In this document: piece after piece, positions 55,368 to 63,400 of the stretch
How the letters are laid out: each line of letters starts with the position of its first letter
Position numbering within the stretch: the stretch's first letter is position 1
From: Weeksella massiliensis
GTDB lineage: Bacteria; Bacteroidota; Bacteroidia; Flavobacteriales; Weeksellaceae
Assembly: GCA_000751595.1 (NCBI GenBank)
Contig: CCMH01000037.1
Location: 124,001 to 188,000, forward strand
Length of the DNA stretch: 64,000 nt
Direction of reading: 5' to 3'
Made by a program: the position numbers and the translations under genes
Notes under the pieces: model-generated
Seen by the model: only the letters and a program-made list of their open reading frames with translations
What the model was told of the DNA's origin: nothing
Databases searched by the model: none

Positions 55368-55857
55368 GTAAACGGACAACATCTTCCGGATTCATTTGTT
55401 GCGTCTTGAAATGCGTATGCGCTTGCTCGTAAAAAGCTCGTCGCTCGAACAAATGTTTGGCAATATATTCGGTGAGTTCATCATCGTCTAAATGTTGCAA
55501 TAACGGACGTTGTCCTTTGTTTTCGCTCAATCTTTTCGTCAATTCGTTTAGAGGAGTTTGCAAATACACCGAATGAGAAAACTGATTGATCAAATGCATA
55601 TTGTTATAATAAGCTGGCGTGCCACCACCCAAAGACAAAATAATATTTTCTTTTTGTAGGAGGTTTTCCAACATTTCTCTTTCGATTTTTCTGAAAGCAA
55701 TTTCACCTTTCTCTTTGAAAATTTCGGGAATCGTTTTGCCTTGTTCATTTTCGATAAAATGATCCAGATCGATAAAAGTCATGCCAAGTTGTTTAGCTAA
55801 GCTTTTTCCAACCGTGGTTTTTCCACTTCCCATATAACCTATCAACGAAATATTCAT
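55327..55857 (-). CDS. aroK: Shikimate kinase
   Basis: The protein (176 residues from the second of two adjacent ATGs) has Walker A GYMGSGKTTVG, the shikimate-binding Asp of FIDLDHFIE, SLGGGTPAY and a lid region with RPLLQ. It phosphorylates shikimate in aromatic amino acid synthesis. It is the only such gene here. The 3' ends of aroK and the S4 gene overlap. Confidence 0.93.
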   Translation of the reverse strand: MNISLIGYMGSGKTTVGKSLAKQLGMTFIDLDHFIENEQGKTIPEIFKEKGEIAFRKIEREMLENLLQKENIILSLGGGTPAYYNNMHLINQFSHSVYLQTPLNELTKRLSENKGQRPLLQHLDDDELTEYIAKHLFERRAFYEQAHTHFKTQQMNPEDVVRLLIEHLRYQEILPK

Positions 55858-55938
55858 CACAAAAATAATTTTTTACAAAGGTGCATTAATTTTTAAATCA
55901 ATCGATTATAAAAAATAATAAAAATTTTTCGCAAAAGG

Positions 55939-55971
55939 TTTGCAATTATCATAAACTTCTCTCTATATTTG
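55939..55971 (+). promoter_or_regulatory. Promoter of the tRNA array
   Basis: TTTG at 55939-55942, 21 bases of spacer, then TATATTTG at 55964-55971. This is the full Bacteroidota sigma factor pattern, ending 16 bases before the first tRNA. It is the best promoter match in the window. Confidence 0.8.
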
Positions 55972-55987
55972 CACTCGCAATTCACAA

Positions 55988-56060
55988 GACCTGGTAGCTC
56001 AGTTGGTAGAGCACAACACTTTTAATGTTGGGGTCCTGGGTTCGAGCCCCAGCCAGGTCA
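55988..56060 (+). tRNA. tRNA-Lys (anticodon TTT), copy 1
   Basis: A 73-base cloverleaf with acceptor stem GACCTGG/CCAGGTC, D arm GCTC…GAGC, anticodon stem CAACA/TGTTG with loop CTTTTAA, T arm CTGGG TTCGAGC CCCAG, and discriminator A. The 3' CCA is not encoded. Confidence 0.97.
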
Positions 56061-56067
56061 CATGTTT

Positions 56068-56151
56068 GCCCATGTGGTGGAATTGGTAGACACGCCATCT
56101 TGAGGGGGTGGTGTCCCTTCGGATGTGCTGGTTCGAATCCAGTCGTGGGCA
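56068..56151 (+). tRNA. tRNA-Leu (anticodon GAG)
   Basis: An 84-base class II tRNA with acceptor GCCCATG/CGTGGGC (one G-T), anticodon loop TTGAGGG, long variable arm (GTCCCTTCGGAT) and T loop TTCGAAT. It sits 7 bases after the first tRNA-Lys. Confidence 0.96.
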
Positions 56152-56193
56152 CGAAAAATATTTGACATACAAGATTTAAGAAGTTTGACTTCT

Positions 56194-56266
56194 GACCTGG
56201 TAGCTCAGTTGGTAGAGCACAACACTTTTAATGTTGGGGTCCTGGGTTCGAGCCCCAGCCAGGTCA
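56194..56266 (+). tRNA. tRNA-Lys (anticodon TTT), copy 2
   Basis: Identical over all 73 bases to copy 1 (compared by eye); the flanks differ, so the duplicated unit is just the tRNA gene. Confidence 0.97.
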
Positions 56267-56319
56267 CTTACTTCTTCATCATACGGTAGCTTTCGCTGTG
56301 CTACCCTAAAAAATACGGC

Positions 56320-56392
56320 GACCTGGTAGCTCAGTTGGTAGAGCACAACACTTTTAATGTTGGGGTCCTGGGTTCGAGCCCCAGCCAGGTCA
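56320..56392 (+). tRNA. tRNA-Lys (anticodon TTT), copy 3
   Basis: Identical to copies 1 and 2. The 53-base gap before it contains a small GGTAGC/GCTACC hairpin (56285-56305). A terminator follows at once. Confidence 0.97.
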
Positions 56393-56399
56393 CTACTCC

Positions 56400-56438
56400 A
56401 AAAAAGGTTTTAGATTAAGTTCTGAAACCTTTTTTTGT
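56400..56438 (+). terminator. Intrinsic terminator of the tRNA array
   Basis: AAAAAAGGTTTTA and CTGAAACCTTTTTTT pair with a loop of about 11 bases and a strong T tail. Confidence 0.8.
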
Positions 56439-56666
56439 TTTTGGTAGGAAATTTTCGATGAGATTTTGATATGATAAAAATGCTGAAAGATTTTATAATT
56501 TATCTATTCGAGAAACATGCGAATTATTTCAGGCATCAAACAAAGATGTTTTTTGAGAAGACTGTATTTCATCCTACCGAAAAAAATAGAAACAAAGGCT
56601 TACCAAAGCGTTAAAAAAAAAAATAAAAAACCTACACATAAGCACATACTTACGAGTATTTTTTTG
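56439..56666. other. Intergenic region before typA, no gene seen
   Basis: A/T-rich, with a GGTAGGA copy on plus (56444-56450) and a GGTAGGATGA copy on minus (56569-56578) as its only clear signals. Short frames have no ribosome site or family resemblance. Confidence 0.5.
56444..56578. repeat. Two GGTAGGA words in inverted orientation
   Basis: TTTTGGTAGGAAATTTT (word at 56444-56450, plus) and TTTCATCCTACCGAAAA (56569-56578 reads GGTAGGATGA on minus), facing each other across about 120 bases. Confidence 0.65.
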
Positions 56667-56674
56667 TAAATTTG
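56667..56674 (+). promoter_or_regulatory. Bacteroidota -7 box for typA
   Basis: TAAATTTG, exact TAnnTTTG, 18 bases before the ATG. It overlaps the in-frame TTG at 56672, which rules that TTG out as the start. Confidence 0.5.
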
Positions 56675-56692
56675 CAGTCTGAAAATCTGAAC

Positions 56693-58501
56693 ATGCAAAA
56701 CATTCGTAATATTGCGATTATCGCTCACGTTGACCACGGAAAAACTACTTTGGTTGACAAAATTTTACACAGCACCATCAACATTCGCGAAAGCCTAGAG
56801 AACGGAGATCTTATCATGGATAACAACGACATCGAACGCGAACGCGGAATTACCATTTTCTCTAAAAATGCAGCCGTTGAATACAATGGGGTGAAAATTA
56901 ACGTTATCGATACTCCTGGCCACGCCGACTTTGGTGGGGAAGTAGAACGTGTACTGAAAATGGCCGATGGGGTTATTTTGTTGGTTGATGCCTTCGAAGG
57001 GCCAATGCCACAAACACGTTTTGTGCTTCAAAAAGCGTTGGAGTTAGGATTGAAACCTTTGGTGGTAATCAATAAAGTAGATAAAGAAAACTGTAGACCC
57101 GATGAGGTATATGACAAAGTTTTCGAATTATTCTTTAACCTAGATGCAACCGAAGAACAATTGGATTTCCCAGCTTTCTACGGATCGTCTAAACAAGGAT
57201 GGTTCAATACAGAAAATGTGCCGAGCCAAGATATTACTCCTTTATTAGACGGAATCTTGGAACACGTTCCAGCTCCTGAGGCCAAAGAAGGTCCGCTACA
57301 AATGCAAATTACCTCATTGGACTACTCAAAATTCTTAGGACGAATTGCGGTAGGAAAAGTAACGCGCGGGGTAATTAGAGAAGGTGATTGGATCGCATTG
57401 ACGCGTCCTGATGGAAGTTTCAAGAAACATAAAGTAAAAGAATTATACACGTTCAAAGGTCTTGGGAAAGAGAAAGCAAAAGAAGTAGTTGCTGGAGATA
57501 TTTGTGCAGTTGTGGGGATTGATGGTTTCCATATCGGAGATACCATTGCCGATCCAGAGCACCCAGAAGCTTTACCGATTATGCATATCGACGAGCCTAC
57601 AATGAACATGTCATTTGGGATTAATAACTCACCATTCTTCGGGAAAGACGGAAAATTTGTCACATCTCGTCACTTAGTTGAACGTTTGGAAGATGAACTA
57701 GAAAGAAATTTAGCTTTACGAGTAGAGCCAACAGAAGATTCTAATACGATGTTGGTGTACGGTCGTGGAATTATGCACTTATCGGTATTGATCGAAACAA
57801 TGCGTAGAGAAGGCTATGAGCTGACAGTTGGTCAACCGCAAGTGATCATCAAAGAAATTGATGGTGTGAAATCTGAACCTTATGAAACATTAGTGATTGA
57901 TGTGCCAGACCATTTTGCTTCGAAAGCTATTGACTTGGTAACTCAACGCAAAGGGGATTTATTGGTTATGGAAGCCAAAGAAGGGGTACAACATTTAGAA
58001 TTCGAAATTCCATCGCGTGGATTAATTGGTTTACGTTCGATGATGTTGACTTCTACCGCTGGTGAAGCCGTAATGGCACATACTTTTAGCGCGTACAAAC
58101 CTTTCAAAGGTTCGATTGCAGGTCGTTCGGCTGGAGTGTTAATTTCTAAAGACCAAGGAACATCAACTCCATACTCTATCGATAAATTACAGGATCGTGG
58201 AAAATTCTTCATCGAACCAGGAGAAGAAGTGTACGAAGGGATGATTATCGGTGAGCACGCACGAAACAACGATTTGGTTGTGAATGTTGTCGAAGCTAAA
58301 AAATTGAACAATATCCGTGCAGCGGGTAAAGATGATTCAGCTTCTATCGCACCAAAAATCGAAATGACTTTGGAGGAATGTATGGAATATATTCAGGCAG
58401 ATGAATGTATAGAAGTTACACCAAACCATATTCGCTTACGTAAAATCCACTTGAAAGAAGTAGACCGTAAACGTTACGAGAAATCAATGGAAGGTGCTTA
58501 A
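56693..58501 (+). CDS. typA: Ribosome-associated GTPase TypA/BipA
   Basis: 602 residues from ATG 56693. G1 AHVDHGKTT, G2 region RERGITI, G3 DTPGHADFGGEV and G4 NKVDK are intact, followed by EF-G-like domains II, III and V and the BipA-specific C-terminal domain (GRSAGVLIS…, DECIEVTPNHIRLRK). It is a translational GTPase that helps 50S assembly and stress or cold growth. It follows a tRNA array but has its own promoter. Confidence 0.96.
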   Translation: MQNIRNIAIIAHVDHGKTTLVDKILHSTINIRESLENGDLIMDNNDIERERGITIFSKNAAVEYNGVKINVIDTPGHADFGGEVERVLKMADGVILLVDAFEGPMPQTRFVLQKALELGLKPLVVINKVDKENCRPDEVYDKVFELFFNLDATEEQLDFPAFYGSSKQGWFNTENVPSQDITPLLDGILEHVPAPEAKEGPLQMQITSLDYSKFLGRIAVGKVTRGVIREGDWIALTRPDGSFKKHKVKELYTFKGLGKEKAKEVVAGDICAVVGIDGFHIGDTIADPEHPEALPIMHIDEPTMNMSFGINNSPFFGKDGKFVTSRHLVERLEDELERNLALRVEPTEDSNTMLVYGRGIMHLSVLIETMRREGYELTVGQPQVIIKEIDGVKSEPYETLVIDVPDHFASKAIDLVTQRKGDLLVMEAKEGVQHLEFEIPSRGLIGLRSMMLTSTAGEAVMAHTFSAYKPFKGSIAGRSAGVLISKDQGTSTPYSIDKLQDRGKFFIEPGEEVYEGMIIGEHARNNDLVVNVVEAKKLNNIRAAGKDDSASIAPKIEMTLEECMEYIQADECIEVTPNHIRLRKIHLKEVDRKRYEKSMEGA

Positions 58502-58524
58502 TGAGCAAATTCTAATCAAGATAG

Positions 58525-58560
58525 AAAAAGGGAAATTCGATTCGAATTTCCCTTTTTTAT
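58525..58560. terminator. Bidirectional intrinsic terminator (typA / surface protein)
   Basis: AAAAAGGGAAATTCGA directly followed by TTCGAATTTCCCTTTTT; the central bases must form the loop. T runs lie on both strands between convergent genes. Confidence 0.87.
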
Positions 58561-60855
58561 TTACTTATTTTTCAGCAAGATAGAGTTGCTAACTTTCTGT
58601 ATTTGCGTGGTTCCTGGTTCGGTCCATTCTACCTGATACCAATAAGAACCTGTTTCTTGCGGATACCCATTTTGTTTTCCATCCCAAATAAAATTATTCA
58701 AAGAAGTTCCTTCGAAAATCAATTTTCCGTACCGATTAAAAATCTTCATACTTGGATTTTCTTTGCTTCGTAAATCCGAGAAATCCAATACATCATTTTT
58801 ACCATCACCATTGGGCGAAATAAAATTCTGAAATTGAAGCATAATAAAGTTTTTCTCGGTAGAATGACAATCGAGCACAGTCGATCTCACTTTCACGGTA
58901 TGCGGACCAACCCCAACTTGATGAAAATTATTCGAGGACTGAAAATTACCATTATCCAGTGCATATTCGTAAGGAGGAACTCCGCCCGAAGCATAAATGG
59001 TAATTGTTTGATTTTGGATTTCTATTTTATCAATCACGATATCTTTGGCTTCTTTTACCTCTACAAATTGTTGATATTCGCAACCATTAGAACCTAATTT
59101 TACCCAATATTTTCCGGGAGAAACTTCGTTGATTGTTGAGGTCGTTTCACCGGTTGACCAAAGGTAAGAATCGAATCCTTCGCCAGCGTCCAAAGTTGTT
59201 GTAGAACCTTTACAAATCGTAACATCTTCTAATAGTGCAGAGGCATTGGGTTGTTTAAGTTCTAGCGAAATTTTTTCGATTGTTGGGCATTTATTTGATT
59301 CTTTGAAACGAACGTATAAATCAACCGAAGAAGTCAATGTATAGGTATAGTCTAAAGCATTTCGGTTATTTTTTGCGTCTTCTTCTGTCAGATAAAAAAG
59401 TGCATATTCATAGTTTTGCGTAATAAAGTCGGGTAAATAAACTTCAACTTTTCCATCTAAATCATCATCACAAAAAGATAATAAAGGATTGGACGTGAAA
59501 GTCGATTTTTCGTCCATCAATAGAGAAATTTCATGAACTGTTGCGGAACAATCTTGGGTTTGTACCCGTAGATAAATCTTTTTCTCTGGTTCAGAAGAAT
59601 TGAGGTCTACTGTAGAAATATCGTTCTCCGAATTCAATTCGGCATCTAGTAGGTTATGATAAAATTTCGTTTGATATATCGGATAATAATCCTCGATAAT
59701 TCTCTCTTTCAGGTTGTTGAGGTCAATAGATAGTGCGTCATCAAAATCGTCATCACAAAAATAGAATTCGTTTTGGGTAATTTTAGCGGTCGGATATTCT
59801 TCCACATTCACTTTTCCTGCCACTGTACAGCCGTTGGTCAATTCTATAAAAACTTCGTATAAACCTGCTTCAGTTACTTCAAGTTTTGGCAAGTTTTCTC
59901 CGATTAATTCTTCATTGTTTTTGTACCAACGATAAGCAATTGCATCGGCAGTAGAGGCATCTATCGTATGCGAACCTCCTCGACAAAGTGCTGTGTTATT
60001 TTCGACCAATAAATCTTCTCCTAAATCTATGTTGCCAACAAAACTACCGGCTTTTAACATAACCGCAGAATCTAAACGCCCTTTACTGTCTCCATGATCG
60101 GCAATGACCAATTTAATGTGATATTTTACACCTTTTTCTACTTTTGTAGTTGCTTTGAGAATTTTGGTTTGACCTTTAAAATTGGTAGGCGTATAGACGC
60201 CATTAATACCTCCAAAATAGTTAGAATGATTTTTATGATTAATGGTTAGCGAAGTTACCGGAATATTTGTTCCAGGTACTAAAGCAATATTTAGATAAGA
60301 ATCAGCCATATCTGCTTTTTTTATCAAGAATGCGAACGCATCCGAGTATTCTGTATTTTCATCATGATATTCTTCTGATAGGAAGATGTAATCGAAACTA
60401 ATTTGTTCGGTGAGATGAGAAACAAAATCGAACTCGAGAAAAGTAGCATTGAGAATATTATCAGATGGTAGTTCGTATTTGTTTAATATATCAATTAGAT
60501 CTTGATCGCCTTTCCAAGAACCATCTCTTGGATAAAAATCTTGCAGTGTGCTATTTGGACCTTCAGCGTCCTTGGCTAAACCGGTAGAGAGGATGATTCC
60601 TTCGGGTAACTCGAATGTACTTGTACCTTTCGAAAAGTAACCATAACTTTTTCCTTCAGGGCCATCCCAACCGGAGATTTTGATATTTTCTATTTCGATA
60701 CACGTCGAATTTCTTGCCCCAAGAAAAATATCTTTTACTAATTCTTCCTCGGTGTAATCTGTATCTACTTCGATATATTGTGCTGTGACAAAAGTGCTGG
60801 TAAATAGGCAGCTAAAAAAGAAGAATAGGCGTTGTTTTGTAAAAATTCTCTTCAT
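58561..60855 (-). CDS. T9SS type B sorting-domain surface protein with choice-of-anchor L domain
   Basis: The 764-residue protein has a signal peptide (cleavage after VTA, residue 25), then a choice-of-anchor L domain (about 30-275, with ISFDYIFLSEEY), several immunoglobulin-like segments including a LSVEVTEAG-like PKD/Ig region (about 280-360 and 540-600), and the gliding-motility-associated C-terminal domain (about 680-764, FISPNGDGKNDV … FNRYGKLIFEG … YWYQVEW). That C-terminus targets export through the type IX system and surface attachment or release. It may be an adhesin. It has no GGTAGGA copies across 2.3 kb. Confidence 0.9.
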   Translation of the reverse strand: MKRIFTKQRLFFFFSCLFTSTFVTAQYIEVDTDYTEEELVKDIFLGARNSTCIEIENIKISGWDGPEGKSYGYFSKGTSTFELPEGIILSTGLAKDAEGPNSTLQDFYPRDGSWKGDQDLIDILNKYELPSDNILNATFLEFDFVSHLTEQISFDYIFLSEEYHDENTEYSDAFAFLIKKADMADSYLNIALVPGTNIPVTSLTINHKNHSNYFGGINGVYTPTNFKGQTKILKATTKVEKGVKYHIKLVIADHGDSKGRLDSAVMLKAGSFVGNIDLGEDLLVENNTALCRGGSHTIDASTADAIAYRWYKNNEELIGENLPKLEVTEAGLYEVFIELTNGCTVAGKVNVEEYPTAKITQNEFYFCDDDFDDALSIDLNNLKERIIEDYYPIYQTKFYHNLLDAELNSENDISTVDLNSSEPEKKIYLRVQTQDCSATVHEISLLMDEKSTFTSNPLLSFCDDDLDGKVEVYLPDFITQNYEYALFYLTEEDAKNNRNALDYTYTLTSSVDLYVRFKESNKCPTIEKISLELKQPNASALLEDVTICKGSTTTLDAGEGFDSYLWSTGETTSTINEVSPGKYWVKLGSNGCEYQQFVEVKEAKDIVIDKIEIQNQTITIYASGGVPPYEYALDNGNFQSSNNFHQVGVGPHTVKVRSTVLDCHSTEKNFIMLQFQNFISPNGDGKNDVLDFSDLRSKENPSMKIFNRYGKLIFEGTSLNNFIWDGKQNGYPQETGSYWYQVEWTEPGTTQIQKVSNSILLKNK

Positions 60856-60911
60856 TTTTTCTTTACTAATTAATTGTATAAGATATTAGAAAATAGAAGT
60901 AGAAGGTTGAG

Positions 60912-60948
60912 CATCTGCTAAACAAAACGTTAGCAGATGACTTTTTTT
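60912..60948 (+). terminator. Orphan plus-strand hairpin with T tail
   Basis: CATCTGCTAA pairs with TTAGCAGATG around ACAAAACG and is followed by ACTTTTTTT. On plus no gene precedes it; on minus, where the SRPBCC gene ends at 60965, the hairpin lacks a T tail. It may end an unseen transcript or work without a U-tract. Confidence 0.5.
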
Positions 60949-60964
60949 ATATTGTGCGAGCGTC

Positions 60965-61360
60965 TTAAACGTTCTTTAAATTTTCTGAGATAGTTTCGAT
61001 AAAAGAAGTTAATGGTTTTTTGGCCATCATTTCGATCATCATATTAAATTTTCCATCAAAATCTAAAGAAACATCCGAAGAATGATCATCAACAGCTTCG
61101 ATATTAACGGTTAAATAATACTCGAAACTTGGCGAAGGCGATTCGAATACGATCTGATTAGGTTCGTGCGTTTCTTTCAAGCGCATTCCAACTTTTGGCA
61201 AAGAACCAACTCCTACCGTAAAACCTTTACCCGATTCGTGGATCTCGAATGAGTTGGTGTCTTTAGGCATCAGGCCTTCGTAGTTCTTCATGTCCAACAA
61301 AAACGTATAAGCATCTTGCTGATTTTTTTGTAGACGGACTTTCTCTGTATTAACTTTCAT
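60965..61360 (-). CDS. SRPBCC-family (START/polyketide-cyclase-like) protein
   Basis: The 131-residue protein has the helix-grip pattern: VNTEKVRLQKNQQDAYTFLLDMKNYEGLMP at the front, alternating beta strands in the middle (ITFESPSPSFEY-type), and a long C-terminal helix IEMMAKKPLTSFIETISENL. Ligand unknown, cytoplasmic. It is divergent from the NUDIX gene (43 bases between starts). A GGTAGGA word lies in sense at 61212. Confidence 0.75.
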   Translation of the reverse strand: MKVNTEKVRLQKNQQDAYTFLLDMKNYEGLMPKDTNSFEIHESGKGFTVGVGSLPKVGMRLKETHEPNQIVFESPSPSFEYYLTVNIEAVDDHSSDVSLDFDGKFNMMIEMMAKKPLTSFIETISENLKNV

Positions 61361-61380
61361 GTTTTTTAACTTTATTTTAA

Positions 61381-61388
61381 TAAATTTG
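61381..61388 (+). promoter_or_regulatory. Bacteroidota -7 box for the NUDIX gene
   Basis: TAAATTTG, exact TAnnTTTG, 16 bases before the ATG at 61404. It lies within the longer frame that starts at 61359, which supports the shorter protein. Confidence 0.5.
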
Positions 61389-61403
61389 TATCAAACCTGT
61401 CAA

Positions 61404-62006
61404 ATGTACAAAGTTTTTTTAAATGAAAATTGCATCACTTTATCCGAAAAGCCGTTAGAAGGTGCAAAAAATGTTTTATACCATTATATTTCTCAATTAG
61501 ACGAAGCAATTCATTATCTATCGACCAATCAAAACGTGCGAGTGAATCTGTATAGTGAAGATTTGGAAGAGTTATGGTTTGATTTTAAAAATCATTTTAA
61601 AATCATCGAAGCTGCGGGTGGAATTGTGAAAAATCGTCAGCACGAAATCCTTTTTATTTATCGACTTGGTCGGTGGGATTTGCCCAAAGGGAAAATGGAA
61701 AAAGGAGAAGATCGAGAAACAACCGCTATTCGAGAAATCGAAGAAGAATGCAGTATTCATGGACTGAAGTTGAATCGTTTTATCACCACAACTTATCATA
61801 TCTATTATCAGAAAACTTATATTCTGAAGTTAACTCATTGGTATGATGTTTCGTATGATGGTGATGAGCAACCCCAACCACAAACCGAAGAAGGGATAGA
61901 AAAAGTAGAATGGGTGAAGGAAGATGAGTACGAAAAACTGTTGGTCAATAGCTATCCGAATATACAGCTGTTGTTCGCGAAATATCAAAACCTAAAAAAT
62001 AATTAG
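61404..62006 (+). CDS. NUDIX hydrolase
   Basis: 200 residues from ATG 61404. The Nudix box GKMEKGEDRETTAIREIEEE (96-115) is complete with the REIEEE metal-binding glutamates. An N-terminal domain of 68 residues precedes the Nudix fold, and the substrate is not evident. Some flavobacterial homologues act on nucleoside diphosphate derivatives. It starts opposite the SRPBCC gene, and a DUF4920 gene begins one base after its stop. Confidence 0.9.
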   Translation: MYKVFLNENCITLSEKPLEGAKNVLYHYISQLDEAIHYLSTNQNVRVNLYSEDLEELWFDFKNHFKIIEAAGGIVKNRQHEILFIYRLGRWDLPKGKMEKGEDRETTAIREIEEECSIHGLKLNRFITTTYHIYYQKTYILKLTHWYDVSYDGDEQPQPQTEEGIEKVEWVKEDEYEKLLVNSYPNIQLLFAKYQNLKNN

Positions 62007-62007
62007 C

Positions 62008-62517
62008 ATGAAAAAATGGATACTTTCTTTTAGTATTATTGCTTTTACAGTTGCTTGTACTTCGCAAATGAAGCCTACAACAAATGAATCAACAACAACG
62101 ATAACCCATACGCATGAAAGTTTTGGGGAAGCATTTGACATAAAAAATCCTTTGACACAAGTGAAAATGTTGCAACAATATAAAAAGCTTTCGGTAGGAG
62201 ATACGCTGCACAATGTACAGTTTACCACGACCATCGATGAAGTTTGTGCCAAAAAAGGTTGTTGGATGAAATTAGCCCTTTCTGATGCGAAAAACGAAGT
62301 GAATGTCCGATTCAAAGATTATGGATTTTTTGTGCCGTTAGATGCAAATGGGAAAGAGGCTATCGTGCATGGGAAAGCGTACGTTGCCGAAGTTTCGGTA
62401 GACAAGTTGCGCCACTATGCAGAAGATGCGGGCAAAACTGCTGACGAAATTGCTGCAATTACAGAGCCTGCGATGCAATATCAGTTTTTGGCCGATGGCG
62501 TTTGGATTTCGAAATAA
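62008..62517 (+). CDS. DUF4920-domain lipoprotein
   Basis: The 169-residue protein has a lipobox (FTVACTSQM, Cys about 17). It continues with the DUF4920 pattern: ESFGEAFDIKN, a loop with GDTLHNVQFTTTIDEVCAKKGCWMKLAL (in pieces) and VRFKDYGFFVPLDANGKEAIVHGKAYV. The conserved Cys pair in CAKKGCW could bind metal or form a disulfide. It is likely co-transcribed with the NUDIX gene, from which it is one base away. Function unknown. Confidence 0.88.
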   Translation: MKKWILSFSIIAFTVACTSQMKPTTNESTTTITHTHESFGEAFDIKNPLTQVKMLQQYKKLSVGDTLHNVQFTTTIDEVCAKKGCWMKLALSDAKNEVNVRFKDYGFFVPLDANGKEAIVHGKAYVAEVSVDKLRHYAEDAGKTADEIAAITEPAMQYQFLADGVWISK

Positions 62518-62552
62518 AGACTGCGTATTTCTTATCGTTAGAAATAAATGAA

Positions 62553-62585
62553 TAAAAAAAGCTCAACTTTTGTTGAGCTTTTTAT
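62553..62585. terminator. Bidirectional intrinsic terminator (DUF4920 / DUF4241)
   Basis: AAAAAAAGCTCAAC pairs with GTTGAGCTTTTT around TTTT, between convergent genes. Confidence 0.86.
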
Positions 62586-62605
62586 TTTCGTATCGATTAT
62601 TTAGA

Positions 62606-63373
62606 TTATAAAAAATCGTCATCTTCTTCATCGATTTCCATTTCGGCATCGATAAAGTGAATATACATAGCTACAATTTCCTGTTTTTCATTATATCCAT
62701 AATAAACCGGATAAACTCCTTCGCCAAAACCAGCTTGGAAAATAGGAAATTTTGCATTCGATTCTGGTACCGACCAATTGATCCAATCGCCATCTTCTGA
62801 TTGATAATCTGGGTTGCTGTTAAGGTTTTCTTTGAATAATGGTTCGAAATAATCATCGTACAAATTCGAATCGTCGCTCTTGTTTTCGATCTTATCGATT
62901 AATTCTGTGATTTGCGGAAAAGCATCTTCGTCGAAAATTGTTGCCAATCCACTATCGGTATTAAAACCAAAATATTCATCTTCTTGCAAACTTGCCAAAT
63001 CTTCGTTTCCGCGCAAAGCTTCACGATATTCTACTGGTTTTTCATCCGAAAAAGCAATTTTATAAGAAGCAATTAGGTTCACGGTTTCGTCTTCATCATC
63101 CGGATTTTCTAAGGTAATGAAACTCGCATACGTCGGGAAAACACCCACAGGCGCAATTTCGTAATACGGTTTATCGTCTTCGGTCAAGATAAATCCTAAT
63201 GGATCGCAAGCAACCAATTTACCCGAAAGGGAAGTAAATTCGCCCATCGAAACTTGTTTCAACGGATACTGATCTACTTTGTCGTCTGTAAAATATTTCT
63301 CCAAATCGATCGGAGCTTTTAATAAGTCTTTTTTTTGATCCAACAGATCAAACCATTCATTTGTCGGTTCCAT
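62606..63373 (-). CDS. DUF4241-family protein
   Basis: The 255-residue acidic protein matches DUF4241 in its order: LSGKLVACDPL near residue 50, PVGVFPTYASFITL, AFSDEKPVEYREAL, then FGFNTDSGLATIFDE and FPIFQAGFGEGVYPVYYGYN. No signal peptide, no membrane helix. The C-terminal EEDDD tail is very acidic. Function unknown; some family members neighbour toxin-immunity genes, but no toxin is seen here. Confidence 0.8.
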   Translation of the reverse strand: MEPTNEWFDLLDQKKDLLKAPIDLEKYFTDDKVDQYPLKQVSMGEFTSLSGKLVACDPLGFILTEDDKPYYEIAPVGVFPTYASFITLENPDDEDETVNLIASYKIAFSDEKPVEYREALRGNEDLASLQEDEYFGFNTDSGLATIFDEDAFPQITELIDKIENKSDDSNLYDDYFEPLFKENLNSNPDYQSEDGDWINWSVPESNAKFPIFQAGFGEGVYPVYYGYNEKQEIVAMYIHFIDAEMEIDEEDDDFL

Positions 63374-63400
63374 AAGCTATTTGTTTTTGTTGGAGATTTT

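Noticed and set aside
56285-56305. GGTAGC…GCTACC hairpin between tRNA-Lys copies 2 and 3, possibly part of the GGTAGGA word family or a tRNA remnant
   Set aside because: The stem is only six base pairs and shares just GGTAGC with the tRNA D arm; it does not continue into any cloverleaf, and the word itself is not present.
55988-56392. GGTAGAGC and GGTAGCTC in the tRNAs as copies of the dispersed word
   Set aside because: They are the normal tRNA D-arm consensus and do not contain GGTAGGA.
1361-62199. GGTAGGA as an FtsK-orienting (KOPS-like) signal
   Set aside because: KOPS are strongly polar along a replichore. Here 25 copies point one way and 19 the other in a single 64-kb segment, so polarity is weak or absent. 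A whole-genome count would be needed to exclude it fully.
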